Of a stretch of DNA of 64,000 bases, positions 1 to 12,911 are shown one piece after another (within the stretch, counting starts at the first letter, position 1; the number at the start of each line of letters is the position of its first letter). The stretch is from Antedon mediterranea (lineage: Eukaryota > Echinodermata > Crinoidea > Comatulida > Antedonidae): NCBI RefSeq assembly GCF_964355755.1, contig NC_092676.1:21806288-21870287 (forward strand), given 5' to 3'. Position numbers and translations under genes: made by a program. The notes beneath the pieces are model-generated. The model made no database searches. It saw only the letters and a program-made list of their open reading frames with translations, and was not told where the DNA came from.

Positions 1-80
1 TCGAAATTTACTGAAAAAGTTCAGTTTAAGAAAATCGGATTATACATCATTTAACAATATTTACTACCGGTACTTTGCAG

Positions 81-3000
81 GAACTGGAAATAGCGTTCCG
101 CAAGGAGTCTGAGTTACCAGGAAGACGTCGCCTTCTTCTCATCGCTGCTGTAACCGGAGAAAAGTACTACACGAAGGCTTATGAAATCGATAAGGTTGCC
201 AGGTAGTAAAAATACTCTTTAAAAAAAAATTCATTATTTTCAGGTTTATTATTACTTTGACTATCAAGTGGCTAATTGTGAAGCTTTAAAGTACGCGATC
301 GTGTTGTTGAATATAGTTGAGTCACAATGTTTGTTTTGTAATGTTTTTCCCCTAAACGCAATGACATACACGCAACACAATTGATTTTACCAATAACAAC
401 AGACCATCAAAACCTGTAAATTGGATTCGTTACACGTGCGTACGTACGTCCTTGTGCTAGCGTCGCAACGGCTACTAAAGCTTGGTTCCCACTAGAACGC
501 AAGGACGTAAACGCAACGCAAGCGTTTTAACCAATGACAAGCAAAGTTATAGACAGTTAGCAATATCACAAGCGAATAAGCCATCGCTTGTGATTGGTCA
601 ATTCACTTGCGTTGCGTTAAGTCCTTGCGTTGCGTTGCTAGTGGGAACCAAACATTAAAGACGTACTTAAGACGCGTCGAAGCTTAAAAAACCGACATTT
701 ATTTAAAAAGATATTAAATATTTGCAAAGGATTGATTATAATAACAAATCTAAACACATTTTGTTAATGCAGAAAAGGTTGCTGGATATTAAGTTGCGTG
801 GTTATCTGTTTCCCATTTGAAATATATACGGTTTTTTAATAGTTAATGTGTTTCTTTTTTGTCATGGGAATTATTAGTGTAGGATGAATCTATATATAAA
901 TTTACGTAAGGGCAAAATTCGGTAAATCGCGCGTTATTTCTAGAATGTTTACTCGATGGTATATAAAATTGGTTCGTACTTTCGGTACTGATTTTAACCA
1001 CCTTATGTAACCCTGTTTACTAATTAAATTGAGTTCGATAGTTAGTTATTGACGATTAAAACGAATTTAGGTTCAACGATTTGCCCCAAATAGGGGTGTT
1101 TTCCGATCGTGGTATACACTGTCTAATGGATGTCAATTTGAAAAATACCCGCACACAATAATACGAGGACACTTCGCATTTTCCTATCTCCTCCTACGAT
1201 AATTGTTTTTAATAGCTGAAAATCGGTTGAACAGTTCGAGTACATCATCATAATGTTGAAGACAGGCCGATTTTCTTTAAAAAAATGCTATTTTGATACA
1301 TTTAATATACGTTTTTACAAATGTATTGATTTGTGATGAATGGAACATTCCAAATTATGTGGTTTAACCATAGAGGTATAGGCTTACCTCCATGGTTTAA
1401 CACAAGTAGGTAGATTTATGGGCCCTTGGGGAACGTAAATGTTTCACTAGACTGTATGTAGTGGTATATTATGTATAGGCCTATAAAACATAAAAAAATA
1501 TATTTCGTTACTGAGTGGATAAGAATATATTTAAAAATGTTTCGTCTTTGTACCTGTCTTCTTCCCCATCCCTCAACTCTTAATGTTACATACAAAACAC
1601 AAATTGGGTTTGTTTAAATGAGTCCAAATAAAAAGAAATGACTCATTTTGTGATTTTGTGACAAGTTTCTCTCTCGGAAGTAATTCCCAGGGTGCTAATT
1701 TTGGTTGACTACATAAATCATTGTGTATATTTATTCGTTTCTGTAAACGACAATGTATTATAGTCCTGCAGTACGTACATTTGAAATCTCCAGTTTTTTC
1801 TCGCTGGAATTACTGTGTATTCGAGAACCATCTGTGGGCACGACCTAGATGGTACGCGAGCGAAACGAGCGTACCATCTAGTAAATATAATTATTATTAA
1901 TTATAATAACTTTATATATTAAAATCCAGTTAACATATCATCGCTTGGCTATTAGTAACGGTACGAATATTATTCATATGTTAATAATTTATCACAGGAA
2001 TTGTTTCAAGATGCTCGTTACAATTATTCATACAAATTAAATACATTCGAGTTGGGCTGATTGAATTTCGATGAATTAAATTCACAGTTCATGCAATCCT
2101 AAATGTTAAATGTTTCTAATCAGCAAACTACAATTGCTACTATTGTTATTTTAAATATGGCTATTAATATTTATTATAACATACCTGAATAGATTATTGT
2201 CATTTGATTGGAGGATTGTAAGTCACGTGATATTCAATAGACATACTATAGAATCTCGAAGTGCAATATTCTTGTCCTCAATTATGGACAAAATGTTATA
2301 CTAGGCGATTTGCGGTAAATATATAGCTCCTCCTATTAGTTTTGATATTTTTCAAAATAATACATTTTAACTAAATCACTAAATACATATTTTCAAAACA
2401 AAAACCTTCAACAACAAAAATGCTTACAAGTAGTGAAATCGTTTCTCTCGCGATTTTTCGTATCACTATCATATCTTGCCTAGCTAGGCACAGCCCCACG
2501 TTATTATTATGATATGTGTTGTGTTATGTGTCGTTCGGTCGGTTGGTCGATAAATGCAGTCATGTATAATTATGGCCTAGTTAGTAGATAGCTTATAGGA
2601 TATAAATTAATAGGCATTTTATCTATATTTACGATAGTGATAATACAATAATGACATTAAAAATGATGAAAATAATAAAATAACCGTACTGTAGGTCAGT
2701 GCAGTAATTACCATATTTCAATCACTACTGCAGAAGAGTATTACTATTACACTTTCCATGTTAGTAAAATATTTATGTCGTCATTAAAACTTTAATGCTT
2801 AAAAAATACGTCTATCTTGATTGCTTCAAAATTATTAAATGTAACACACGAGGAAAATAATTATAACTTAGCGAAATTACCGTTAGTTAATGACAGCATT
2901 ATTAGACTGTAATTAGACAAAAAGGAAATTTGAAATCATCTTGGCCTAGTTCTGAATTTACGATCGAGAGTAATGGAATGGAAAATTAAATGCATTTTGT

Positions 3001-5388
3001 TAGTAGAAGATAAAATTGCAGCTTTTTGGATTAAGCATGGGATTATTTTCGAATTAGATATGCCAATTTTCATTTGTTTTAATTGCAAAATTGTAGTCAT
3101 TCATTATCATTGCGTCAGTTCCAACTCCACGTACAGAGCCTGCTTGCTTCTATCAGAAAGGCAAAGCAAGTATAGAGCGTCAATTTGCAGTGACAAAATG
3201 ACAGTTTAATTATCCGTTTAAATCCAAAGAATCCCAATCCAAAGAATCCCAATCCAATTATATTAGCCTAGTAGTATAAGATGAATAGCAAAGATGAATA
3301 GCAAAGTTGAATTTAAGATTATTTAAAATAAGTTTCTATGTTAAGTGTATTAATATGTAAAATTCAAATTTAATCATCTTCAAGCTAAAGTGGATCTGAG
3401 GCAATTCGAATCAGGCCATTTGTCGCTCAATGGAAGGCTTGGAAGCTATCGGTGCAAAGCCTACCAAGATCAGAACGTTGGGGACATTATTTTTCCATAT
3501 CCAGTTAAAGCAGATAGATACTACTTTTTATAATACCAAGTTATCTAACGTTAGTACAGTATACTGAATGTACACAACTTTGAGTCCTATCTGAATCAAT
3601 TGGAAATGTAACCGTTTATTGGAGATTAATATAATATTTAAAATATAAATTAGCTTCTTTAAGCCTGTTTTCCTGAACCTAATGTTTTCGTAAGGACAAA
3701 TTCACGCTTCATGCTTTTTGCAAAATGTAGAAACTACATACCTCTGCATACACTGACGTCTGCGATTTTCGCGAATATATTCGCCTAGCGGAGAACATAC
3801 TGTCAATGAAGATCCAACAATGTCAAAATATAATCCATGTTTAACGTTTAACTGGGAATTACTTAAATTATTCCAGTACGGTAAGTTAGGGTTTACTCCT
3901 ATGATTGTATATAATTATGTATTGCATTATCGAACGATTGAATGATTGATTGATTGATTATAAATTGTATAATTTATATTTTAGAGCCGTTGATTACTTG
4001 ACAGTTCGTGCGTATGATTTGAACAACCCGGATGAGCCGTACACCCAACATCATTCACCGCTTTACCCACCTCCTGGTGGTAGCAGTGAACAAGAATCAA
4101 CGGTATGGACCGTTTGTATTTACATTCATTGTATCATAACACTTTAAGTAATACATAACATGTCCTTTATTTAAAATAATTGATAGTAAAATTTGTTCTT
4201 GGTTCTTCTTTTAAAGAAGTCACCTATCGTTATCGTATATATTACAGTATAACCATATCTCTATACATTATCACTAATAATGAATGTAATTAGTTATATT
4301 ATTAGTATATTATACTTAAAATATCGACATTCATTTATTTTCAAAATAATTCGCTTTAATTTAATATTTTCAGGAGTCTGTTATAGGATTTTGGATTAAT
4401 GGAGGTGCTCTTTACTCCAAAGTCGTACTTGGTATTACTAGTTTTGCTCGAACATTCACGTTATCCGCCTATAATGAGTCATATGTTGGTGCGCCAATAA
4501 TTGGCAAGGGCACCGCAGGACCGATTGTAAATGAGCCGGGATTATTGTCGTACTATGAAGTAAGTATATTTCAAAAAAACTTTCTCTCATACTTGCTTTG
4601 CAATTTATTAGCCGGTAGGGGGCGGTCTATATCCGGTTGTGTTGCAGTACCCAAATAGAGAGAGAGTAGCTGCAAAACCCTCTCTTCTGCACAAGGTGTG
4701 CATCGTCTTGTGGCTATGTCATGCAGGAATGTGTTACGATTACATGTAAACACATTATGAAAATCATTACTTTATAACTAATTGTCAGTTAATTTTATGT
4801 TGTTTAAAATAAAATATCGGTAAATTTGTACTACCCTTTTCAGTCGAAATAGGAATATTGACTTTTAAAAGACTTTTAAAAGACTTTTTCGACCAGCGTA
4901 TTAGTCCAGACTACGGAAGTATAACATTAGATACTTCTATGTCCTGACGGTAGCTACTGAAAATCATCATTTAAAATCGTGGTTCAGCTAATGAAGGCAT
5001 TCTATTATTAATTTATTATTCTATTATACACTATTTTAGATATGTCTGCTTAACGATAGTAACATATATTTTGATGACGAGCAGGAAGCTACTTATGCAG
5101 TTTCAGAAGATCAGTGGATGTCGTTTGATGACCCCAAGAGTATTCGAAATAAGGTATACTAAGACTTTACTTACTTGGTACAATTTTAGAATCTGTAATC
5201 TGTACATCCTACATTATACTGACACTAAAGATACTGTATTATCAATGAAAACTAGGTCGAATGGGTAAAGAAGAACGGATTTGCTGGAATTGCTATTTGG
5301 TCCATGGCCTTGGATGATTTTAGTGGCAGTTCTTGCCAAGAGGGTAAATCACCTCTAATACGCACAGCAGTGGACACACTTTTAACAG
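81..5388 (+). CDS. Gene 1 exons 1-5: C-terminal part of the GH18 chitinase-like domain
   Basis: Five exons (122, 118, 186, 114 and 133 nt) encode the C-terminal two thirds of a glycoside hydrolase 18 barrel. The first begins in phase 0 with ELEIAF, followed by LLLIAAVTGEKYY. The substrate-binding strand that usually reads MTYDxxG is RAYDLNN here. The insertion domain runs over the third and fourth exons. The last exon ends the barrel with GFAGIAIWSMALDDFSG, the usual barrel-closing Trp strand. The exon with the catalytic DxxDxDxE motif lies upstream of the window, so activity of this copy cannot be judged; its paralogue is catalytically dead. The intron 203-3984 is very long and carries a MITE. 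Confidence 0.85.
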
Positions 5389-8300
5389 GTATGGACTAGA
5401 GGCCTGGATGATATTTTGTTTTCTTGATAATATATTCATTAATTTAATCTATTTGTTTATTGGTATAAATCCAGTGTTTGATCGAGATACTCAACTTCAC
5501 AATCCCAGATTGATTAAAGAATATTAAATTATATTCTGTTTGCATATTTCCAAAAGACTGCTTGTCTCATGATTTTATAAACATTTCGATTTTGTATCAA
5601 TCGTGAGCATATTGTGTATCAGTCTATTACTTTATTATTTTATTTTTGTAAATTATATATGTAATTTACAGGTTCCTTGATTCTCCGAGATGGCTATTCG
5701 AAACGTGAAGGAAATATTTTAATTCGGCAAAACAGAACAAAAGGTTACATTTGCGACAAAGAATGGACACAAAAAGATGCAGATGTGGCCTGTCGACAGC
5801 TTGGTTATACAGGGTCCATGGCTGTGGAAAGCATTCCAAGTTTCAGTATGCCATTGGAATTTCGTCATCCAGTTCTTATGCAAGATATTGAATGTGACGG
5901 TACAGAAAAACGACTTGATGAATGCACATGGTCGCAACCAACAAATGACAGCTGTCAGCCTGTATCTGTTCACTGCAATGGTAAGGAGAAAACCTTTGAT
6001 AACTAAACAAGTTACTAATAACTATCCTCTTATCCCAATAATCTCTCGCAACTGTTAAAAAAGACACCCAATAAGGTAGATGGGTTCAATCAGTTCTTCA
6101 AGCTGAAATTCATACAATTCAGCTACAGAATTGACTTGCAGATAACCTATTTGATCTATGGGATTGTTAGAGAAGATCTTGGAAAACAAATTGTCAAAAC
6201 TGATTGCTAGTCCAATAGCAACGTCCCACTAATAGGTCATCATTATTTGACATTATTAAATGCATAAGACTATTTCCTACGGTTTTGTGAATTTATTTTT
6301 TGTTGGTGATATGCATCTCATCTGAGACAGGAATGATTATGCTGTATGTAAAAATAGGTAGTTCTGATTTATATAAAGCAGTTGCTATGTATTGTATTTA
6401 AGAATTTTGTTTTCTCTTTATTGTGCCTTTTTGTTTAATTTTATTTGTCAATTAGACGAAAGAAATAATTTTTTTCTCTCACTTTATCTGCGTCCTCCTC
6501 ACACAATTATATTTATTGATTTATGTTCTGTATTATATTGTATTGTGTGAAACAATAAACTTGAAACTTTGAAACTTGAAACTATTATTGTAGGAGATGT
6601 TAGACTCCAAGAAGAAGATAGCGATTATCCAAGTTTAGAAATATACTTGAATAATGATTGGCTGACCGTCTGCTCATCTCAATGGACTAGTGTTAACGCA
6701 GACGTTGTTTGCAAGATGCTTGGATACTTAGGCTCTGTTCCAGACGACTGCTGCTCGTCGAAACCGGCAACTGACAATACACACTATGTGACTGATGTTA
6801 TATGTGATGGCAGTGAGGACCATATAAAGAGATGTTCATACTTCATATCTGACTCTTGTGTTAGCAATGAGGTGGTCGGACTTAATTGTATCAAAAGTAG
6901 GCGATATTATACTTAAACAAAAGCATAGGAATAGTTTGTTATATTATATAAATGAAAAAGTATTAACTGTGATTATTTCGCATATTTTATAATGTGGAAA
7001 TATAACTAGCGACTGGCTTAGTAGTTAATCTAGTGATTAATAGCCATATTATTGGCAAAACAAGTTTACTCTGATAAGGACTACAAACCGTAGGTCCAGT
7101 GTACACAAAATGGTCTCACTTTTAAGAACCTAGTAAACTGAGTAGGGTTTTGCTGCCTGGTGTTCCAGTAAACACACTGTCTTAAGTAGGCATATTATTC
7201 CGTGATTATCAGTATGTTGATCGTGGAACTATATAATTTCTCTTACATATGCAGATAGATGTGGTGATCGATGGATATATATCGGAGGAAGGTGTGTTTT
7301 TATTTCGTCCCGCTTAGATGGCCTAATTCCATTAAACTGGACACAATCTAGAGATTATTGTAATGGCATTGATGCCGAATTGATAACGATAAAAGATGAT
7401 TCTGAGTTGGAGGAACTTAACAATCAATTTGTTTACGTTTGGATTGGACTTAATGATGACGTAAGTTTATCTTTACCCATGATGCAAGTTCATCAAATGT
7501 TTTAGCTCATTTCTAGGTTGTCTGTAACTGTACCTTATATAAATTTTCAAGTTTATATTAAATGTATGTTTCTGAAATGAAGGACTTCTGCCGTTTAGCC
7601 TAAATTAGGTATATATGTGTAGTATCGTTGTGCTATGATTCAGATGTAGGTATACTTACCCATGCGATTTCATCAAAGAATGGTCGGATTGGATTCAGGT
7701 GTTTTCAAACGTTTGAATTGCGCATGTGTTGGCTTTTAAGTAAGGTTTATAACCAGCAATCGGTAATGAAAAAAAGTTTCAACTCATGACTTGTCTGCTC
7801 AATCGACTAAAACATGCATATAATATGTTTAAGGTTGAAGAAGGTGTTTATAAATGGGAAGATGGAAGTTCCAAATCTTACAGTAACTGGCTTCAAGGAG
7901 AACCAAACAATTTAGGTATGTTTTCTGTTATTGATTGATCAAGTGGCCGAGCGGTTAAGTAAGGTTTTGTATGATGTGTCATTCATACGTGTACACAATC
8001 AGCCCAGTCTTAGGAAATATTGATAAGATTGTATCTGTAAACTTTTTTCCTAAAAGTTAAGTTATTGTTATATTTGGCTTAAGAATTTTATTGTTTAAAC
8101 AGGATGTAACCGAAATTGTTTGGACGCAAATTGCGTTGTCGTGGAAAGAACTAAAGGATACTGGGTAGATGAAAAATGTTCAAGAAAGCATCTTTTTCTA
8201 TGTGAACGTATGGGTGAGTTTTATAACGTATAGAAATGTTATTTGCAGGCCGATCTTGCGCTTTGGAACGAAATGTAGATGAAGCAGACGGAGATTGTAT

Positions 8301-11300
8301 GCGAAATATTTATCGGCGCATGCGTACACTACAAGTTCATTATACACCGTTTTTGTTTTATTATCGGAACGGTATTTGGTCGAGATTTTGTTATATTTAC
8401 ACTACATTAAGTAGTAATTAGACGAATTTCTGCACTGCCAAATAGGTACTTTTTAGTCCACAATGATTTATATTTATAATGCTCTATCCAAACTTTATAG
8501 AGAATGTTGAGTCAAGATTATATTAAGTATAAACAAACGTTTTGTGTTAATTTTACCAGGGTAAGAAACCTTTAGTCTGAATTAATTTTAAAGTATGCCT
8601 TTATTGGTATTATGCTAATGAACCACATATATTATGCACATGCTGAAATTGCAACTGACTATGATACATAACATAGGCATCATGGATAGAATACAAATTT
8701 GCATTTCATAGATATTATTTTTATTTATTATTGTGATAGAGTTACAAATCAACAAATCTAAAAATGTTCCTCCTGCTCCTCCGTGTCCACCTATGTGGAG
8801 AAAATACAACGGTTCCTGCTTTTTGCTGTCAAGAACACAATTATCATGGCAAGGGGCAAGACAGTATTGCAACAAGCGAAATGCATCTTTAGCCACTATC
8901 GGTAATTCTGATGAACAAGATTGGCTGGCAGAAATATTGAAGTTAAAGGAAAATGACAACTACTGGACAGCAATTAATGATATTGTAAGTATGTATTTTT
9001 TGAATTAGTTTCCTCTCCTTTGAACCACTAAATGAAATATAAATATTACAACCAACTGGACATCCAGTTCAGACGTAAGTTTTGACTTTCGGATAATTTT
9101 ATTTATTGCATTATTTAGTTACGTATTTACGTTACATTTTAAAGGAAGAAGAAGGGGTATATAGAGGGACAGATGGTATTTCTGCTGAATACCTAAAGTG
9201 GGACATTGATCAACCGAATAATAAGGGTAAATACAATATCGTAATTCGTACCATAGATCAGTGAAAGCAATTGATGGTGCTTTTTTCAGAATTGTTTATG
9301 TACAGTGTTCTGCATTCTAAAAAATGATTATTATTTTGTGCGTAGTGATTTCAAAATCTCTAATTATTCTGAATAGTTCAACACAAACTATATTTATGAT
9401 TTTAGGAGATTGTATAACATTTACACCCATGGTAGGAGGAGTAATGCACGACAGAGATTGTGCTAAAATTCAACCATGGCTCTGTGAACAGTCAGGTATA
9501 ATATTTATTATATTATGTTGCTATATAAGCGTGTATATAGAATAGATATAGCTTTTTTTCATTATTATGTTAAGAAGGGAAGAGTTAAGAACAACTTCAT
9601 TCCCAGGAAGATGATGTTATTTTTGTGCTTGTGTTTCGGTGAAAACATTTGAAATGTGTCTTTAGACCAATATTGACAATCAATAAGTATATAAATTAAT
9701 TACATTTCAGTGTTGTATACGCGTATAAACGATGATGCAACATATATATCAACATCGAAGAACACTGCTGTGATAGTTGCTTCTACTTGTTCTGCTGTAC
9801 TAGTATTAGTAGTGATTTTCGCTGTCTTAATTGTCCTGCGACGACGACGCAGGCGATCAGTGTTAAAGTCACTACCTTACAAAAGTAATGTTCGTCCAGC
9901 GTCACGTAAGTTTTTTTTTTTGCAAATCACATGAGAAAAAATGATGTGATGACATCAAAGACGACAGTGATATAAATAAAGATAAGGACAGTGATGACAT
10001 GACGAGAAGACAATAGACGGCTGTCAGTGATAACAACAAAATGTACAGTGATGCTAACAAGGACAACAATTGTGACAATAAAGATGACGATAAAGAAAAA
10101 AATGATAACAGAGCCAAAAATGATAAAATTAAGTGACGACCGTGATGACACAAAGAAGATAGTGTTTTCAAAGACGTGAACGAGGCAACAAACGACTGAC
10201 AGTTATGAAAACAAAGACATCCAAGAAAATATGTTGATGTTTTATATAATGCTGATGGTAACTGAATACATTTTTTTGTTAAATACAGACGACTATTTAC
10301 CTCAACCAATTGTGGAACCAGCTGAAGAATTTAAGAATATGGAAATTCCACGAAATAGAATTACAACAAAGGACAGAATCGGAGGTGGTCAATTTGGCAA
10401 AGTTTTGCTGGGACATGTTGCTGGTATAGACGGCAGTGGCGAGACTATTAAAGTAGCAATTAAATGTTTACGAGGTAACTATGTCATATTGTCATTAAGT
10501 CATTTTATTTAAATACTATTAACGCGTACGCTAATTTTTTTGTAAACATGGCAAGAAGAGTGTCTAGAGCGAAATGCCACAATGGTAAAAATGTTTTTTT
10601 ATTGTTCACACAAAATAAAAATGCATACCAATCCATTGAAAAGTTTACAAAAGTATAATGTGAGAAAATAGAAGCAGAATCTTATGCACTGTTGCACCAT
10701 TGACATTTAAAAAAGTCGAAGACTTGTAGGCTATTAAGTAATAATACTTTTAGTGCTATTAGTGATATTCCACGAAACATTTTTTTGGAAATTTCTGAAA
10801 TTCTTCATTCCAGTTTTTTCCAGTAATCTAACGTCTATACCGTCCCCGTCACCAGTATAAGACCGTACTTTCAGTGTTTAATAATATGTATTACTAATAA
10901 TACCATTTGTGTTGTAGATCACACATCGAATAAAGAGGACTTTTTGGACGAAATTAGGTTGTTAATCGAACTAGGAAAGCATAAAAACATCATATCTTTG
11001 GTGGGATGTGTTACAATAAGTCAGCCAAACATGGCACTGTTTGAGTTCATGCAGTATGGAGACCTACTACAATTTCTGCGCAAAGCTCGTCAGGTTAGAA
11101 AGCACGAAGTGTTCGATGTAGGCATATGGTCAAGGATTAACGATATTAAATCAACTACTGTCCTATCAGTTAGATGGTAATTCCTCTTACACAAGAGCTA
11201 TTTTGTGAACCAGTAACACCAGTTAGTTTAGTTGTTACCGGTAGGTTTTAAAATGTATATTGAGTAAAACGGCTATTATTGTTCTACAGGTCAAAGAGGG

Positions 11301-12911
11301 CGGTGAAGCCGATGACCCCATATATGCTGTTTCACTTCTCGACCAATTGAACATTGCAAGACAGATAGCAAATGGAATGGTAAGTTAATTTGACGAAAAA
11401 TGATATTTTCTCTAGCTAGCACTCTATTTTCTCTATCGAAATTGTCTGCTAACATACAAGCTTTCTTCATTTATTACTCCTGCAGGATTTTGTATCTTCC
11501 CTGAAATATTACCATGGTGATTTGGCAGCGAGGAATGTTCTCGTTGGTGAAAACTTGAACGTAAAGATTTGTGATTTTGGCTTAGCCGCTGATATATACC
11601 AAAAAGGATACGATCGTATGGCACCAGAGCAAAAACGACCGTTCAAGTGGTCTAGCCTAGAGACTTTGATAGAGGGTATATGCACCATTAAAAGTGACGT
11701 GTAAGGATGTATTCTTTTTTGTTTGGTAATACTTTAGTTGGATAATGATTTGATAGAACTATCAACTTGGTTCTGTTTTTCTAATAGATGTATCATTTAT
11801 AACTACAATAATTTGGCTATCATTTTGTTCTATATCAGGTGGTCATATGGGGTTGTTCTTTACGAAGTGTTTACACTTGGAGCTGTTCCTTACCCTCACA
11901 TTAATGCGAATACACTTCTTGAGCAATTAAAGGCGGGAACTCGACTCGCACAACCTAAGGATTGTCCGGATGATGTGTAAGTTAATCTTTCATTTTGTTA
12001 AATTAAAGACGATTAGGAAGTGAACTAAATGGCATTCTTTGCTGTATACTTTTACGAAAGCCGTTTAAGATTGTGCAAATATTTATATTATATGTTCTTT
12101 CCCAGGTTGAACCATTATTATATATAAATATTATTATTATAAAATAAGGTATAAACGGAAGAATTTTACCCCCTAAAGAAAAACGATAAGAAATGCATTT
12201 TGAACGTTGGCCTGTTGCGTTAGAGCTGCTTAACATCCCATTAAACTTTTATCGTAGTTAATTGTTTATAAATGAAATATTAGTACAGTATCTTATTTCT
12301 GTAGTATTACTTTTAATATGTGTGAAATATTTTTTCAAGTCAACTACTTTCTAAGTTGAAATTAAATTTAACTTGAAACAATTGTCTCAATAAAGTTTTT
12401 TTTTTCAATAATGTTCCTCGTTAACAATAAGTAGCCAATTATTTGAATACAAACAATATAGAAATAAAAAATTACATATATCAGCATACAGTATTACAAT
12501 GGAAATCATGTGGTAATTTAAATAATGGTGTACAAACATGAGTTTAATTAAAAGTTAAGATATACAGCCACTTTTTTGCCTATCCCCTTTTGTACAGCTC
12601 AGACATTGATTATCAAATATATAGGCCTATGTGTTACATTTTCTTAAATTCAATTCAGATACTCATTGATGTCGCTATGCTGGCTGGAGAATTCCACTAA
12701 ACGACCATACTTTGATGAAATTTCAAACAATTTAAGCCATCTACTAGAAACACATCATCAACCTGAAGGATATTTAGACTTCAATGCAACTGAATGTGAA
12801 CTAAACAATGAACATAATTCAAGCATATCGATGACGTCATTTTCAGACAAGACGAACACATCTATACGTTATGTTAATGATAAAATTAAAGCAAAATTTG
12901 TAAAGAATTAA
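81..12911 (+). CDS. Gene 1: GH18-SRCR2-CTLD2 receptor tyrosine kinase, 5' partial
   Basis: Twenty coding exons were placed by hand: 81-202, 3985-4102, 4374-4559, 5040-5153, 5256-5388, 5672-5980, 6594-6896, 7255-7460, 7834-7915, 8103-8213, 8740-8984, 9145-9226, 9406-9495, 9711-9905, 10289-10474, 10918-11093, 11290-11379, 11486-11700, 11839-11976 and 12659-12911. All have GT-AG borders and consistent phases, and together give 1117 codons plus TAA. The signal peptide and the first GH18 exon should lie upstream of the window. The product reads chitinase-like domain, two SRCR domains, two C-type lectin domains, one membrane span and a cytoplasmic tyrosine kinase, so it is inferred to be a cell-surface receptor. 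GH18, SRCR and CTLD modules are bounded mostly by phase-1 introns, the signature of exon shuffling. Gene 2, immediately downstream on the same strand, is a paralogue. The ligand is unknown. The architecture is seen in the sequence; expression is not shown. Confidence 0.88.
483..650. mobile_element. MITE, TGGTTCCCAC family, copy 1
   Basis: A 168-bp element begins TGGTTCCCACTAGAACGCAA and ends with the near inverted complement (GCTAGTGGGAACCA). The arms fold back along most of their length through shared ACGCAACGCAAG and ACCAAT/ATTGGT words. Two near-full copies (21192-21362, 50190-50354) and two decayed relatives (near 26717 and 49949) occur in the window. No ORF is present, so it must be non-autonomous. 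Confidence 0.85.
1846..1880. repeat. Perfect-stem hairpin
   Basis: TAGATGGTACGC and its exact inverted complement flank an 11-base loop containing GAGCGAAACGA, inside the long intron of gene 1. Stem-loops with GCGAGCGAAACGAGC-type cores are common in invertebrate genomes; no function is assigned. Confidence 0.6.
5672..6896 (+). CDS. Gene 1 exons 6-7: two SRCR domains
   Basis: Exon 5672-5980 (309 nt, phase 1-1) is a complete scavenger receptor cysteine-rich domain with six cysteines at group-A positions: YICDKEW, ACRQLGY, IECDGTE, LDECTW, DSC and VHC. Exon 6594-6896 (303 nt, phase 1-1) is a second, divergent SRCR. It keeps WLTVCSSQW, VVCKMLGYLGS, VICDGSE and LNC but carries an extra CC pair. 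The one-exon-per-domain layout with symmetric phases is typical of shuffled SRCR modules. SRCR domains commonly bind proteins or microbial surfaces; the ligand here is unknown. Gene 2 has only the equivalent of the first SRCR. Confidence 0.92.
6380..6590 (+). repeat. Possible LINE/SINE 3' end beside the SRCR2 acceptor
   Basis: The end of the intron before the second SRCR exon reads like a retroelement 3' tail: AATAAACTTGAAACTTTGAAACTTGAAACT, a short tandem repeat after an A/T-rich stretch. The SRCR2 splice acceptor (TATTGTAG at 6586-6593) follows it directly. I cannot assign a family by eye. Confidence 0.35.
7255..9495 (+). CDS. Gene 1 exons 8-13: two C-type lectin-like domains
   Basis: Each domain uses three exons with the same phase pattern: 7255-7460, 7834-7915 and 8103-8213; then 8740-8984, 9145-9226 and 9406-9495. 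The middle exons are both 82 nt, so one domain probably arose by duplication. CTLD1 starts CGDRWIYIGGRC, has WIGLNDD, then QGEPNN (an EPN mannose-type Ca2+/sugar motif), and ends YWVDEKC...FLCER, so sugar binding is plausible. CTLD2 starts PCPPMWRKYNGSC after a short Pro-rich linker and has WTAINDI and DQPNN, but lacks a WND-like strand before WLCEQ. It probably does not bind sugar canonically. Gene 2 lacks both domains. Confidence 0.9.
9711..9905 (+). CDS. Gene 1 exon 14: transmembrane segment and stop-transfer
   Basis: The 195-nt exon (phase 1-1) encodes a short extracellular stalk, then a single hydrophobic helix (about AVIVASTCSAVLVLVVIFA followed by VLIVL). It ends in a strongly basic RRRRRR stop-transfer run and the start of the juxtamembrane region. 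This fixes the topology with GH18/SRCR/CTLD outside and kinase inside. The homologous exon of gene 2 is 26022-26234. Confidence 0.9.
10289..12911 (+). CDS. Gene 1 exons 15-20: non-RD tyrosine kinase domain and C-tail
   Basis: The kinase resembles the FGFR/RET group by eye. Visible motifs in order: Gly loop GGGQFGKV, VAIK lysine, alpha-C DEIRLLIELGKHKNI, hinge FEFMQYGDL, a short kinase insert, catalytic loop HGDLAARNVL (positions 11513-11521 encode H-G-D), Mg-binding DFGLA, WSYGVVLYEVFTLGAVPYP, and CWLENSTKRP near the end. The catalytic Lys, Glu, Asp and DFG residues are all kept, so activity is possible. Two departures stand out. The Arg of HRD is Gly, making this a non-RD kinase. The APE stretch reads SLE (KWSSLETL). 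The tail carries YLDF, a possible phosphotyrosine site. The stop is TAA at 12909-12911. A candidate AATAAA lies at 13487-13492. Confidence 0.92.

Larger units (their letters stand above)
203..3984 (+). other. Long intron of gene 1
   Basis: This 3.8-kb AT-rich intron separates the first two gene 1 exons seen here; the homologous gene 2 intron is only about 300 bp. I see no coding exon in it. It holds a MITE at 483-650 and a hairpin at 1846-1880. A short ORF at 2973-3209 shows no family features. Confidence 0.6.

Noticed and set aside
7941-7960. tRNA-Leu/Ser-like AAGTGGCCGAGCGGTTAAGT
   Set aside because: Only the 5' A-box part is present; no anticodon arm, B box or 3' acceptor strand follows, so it is at best a fragment.
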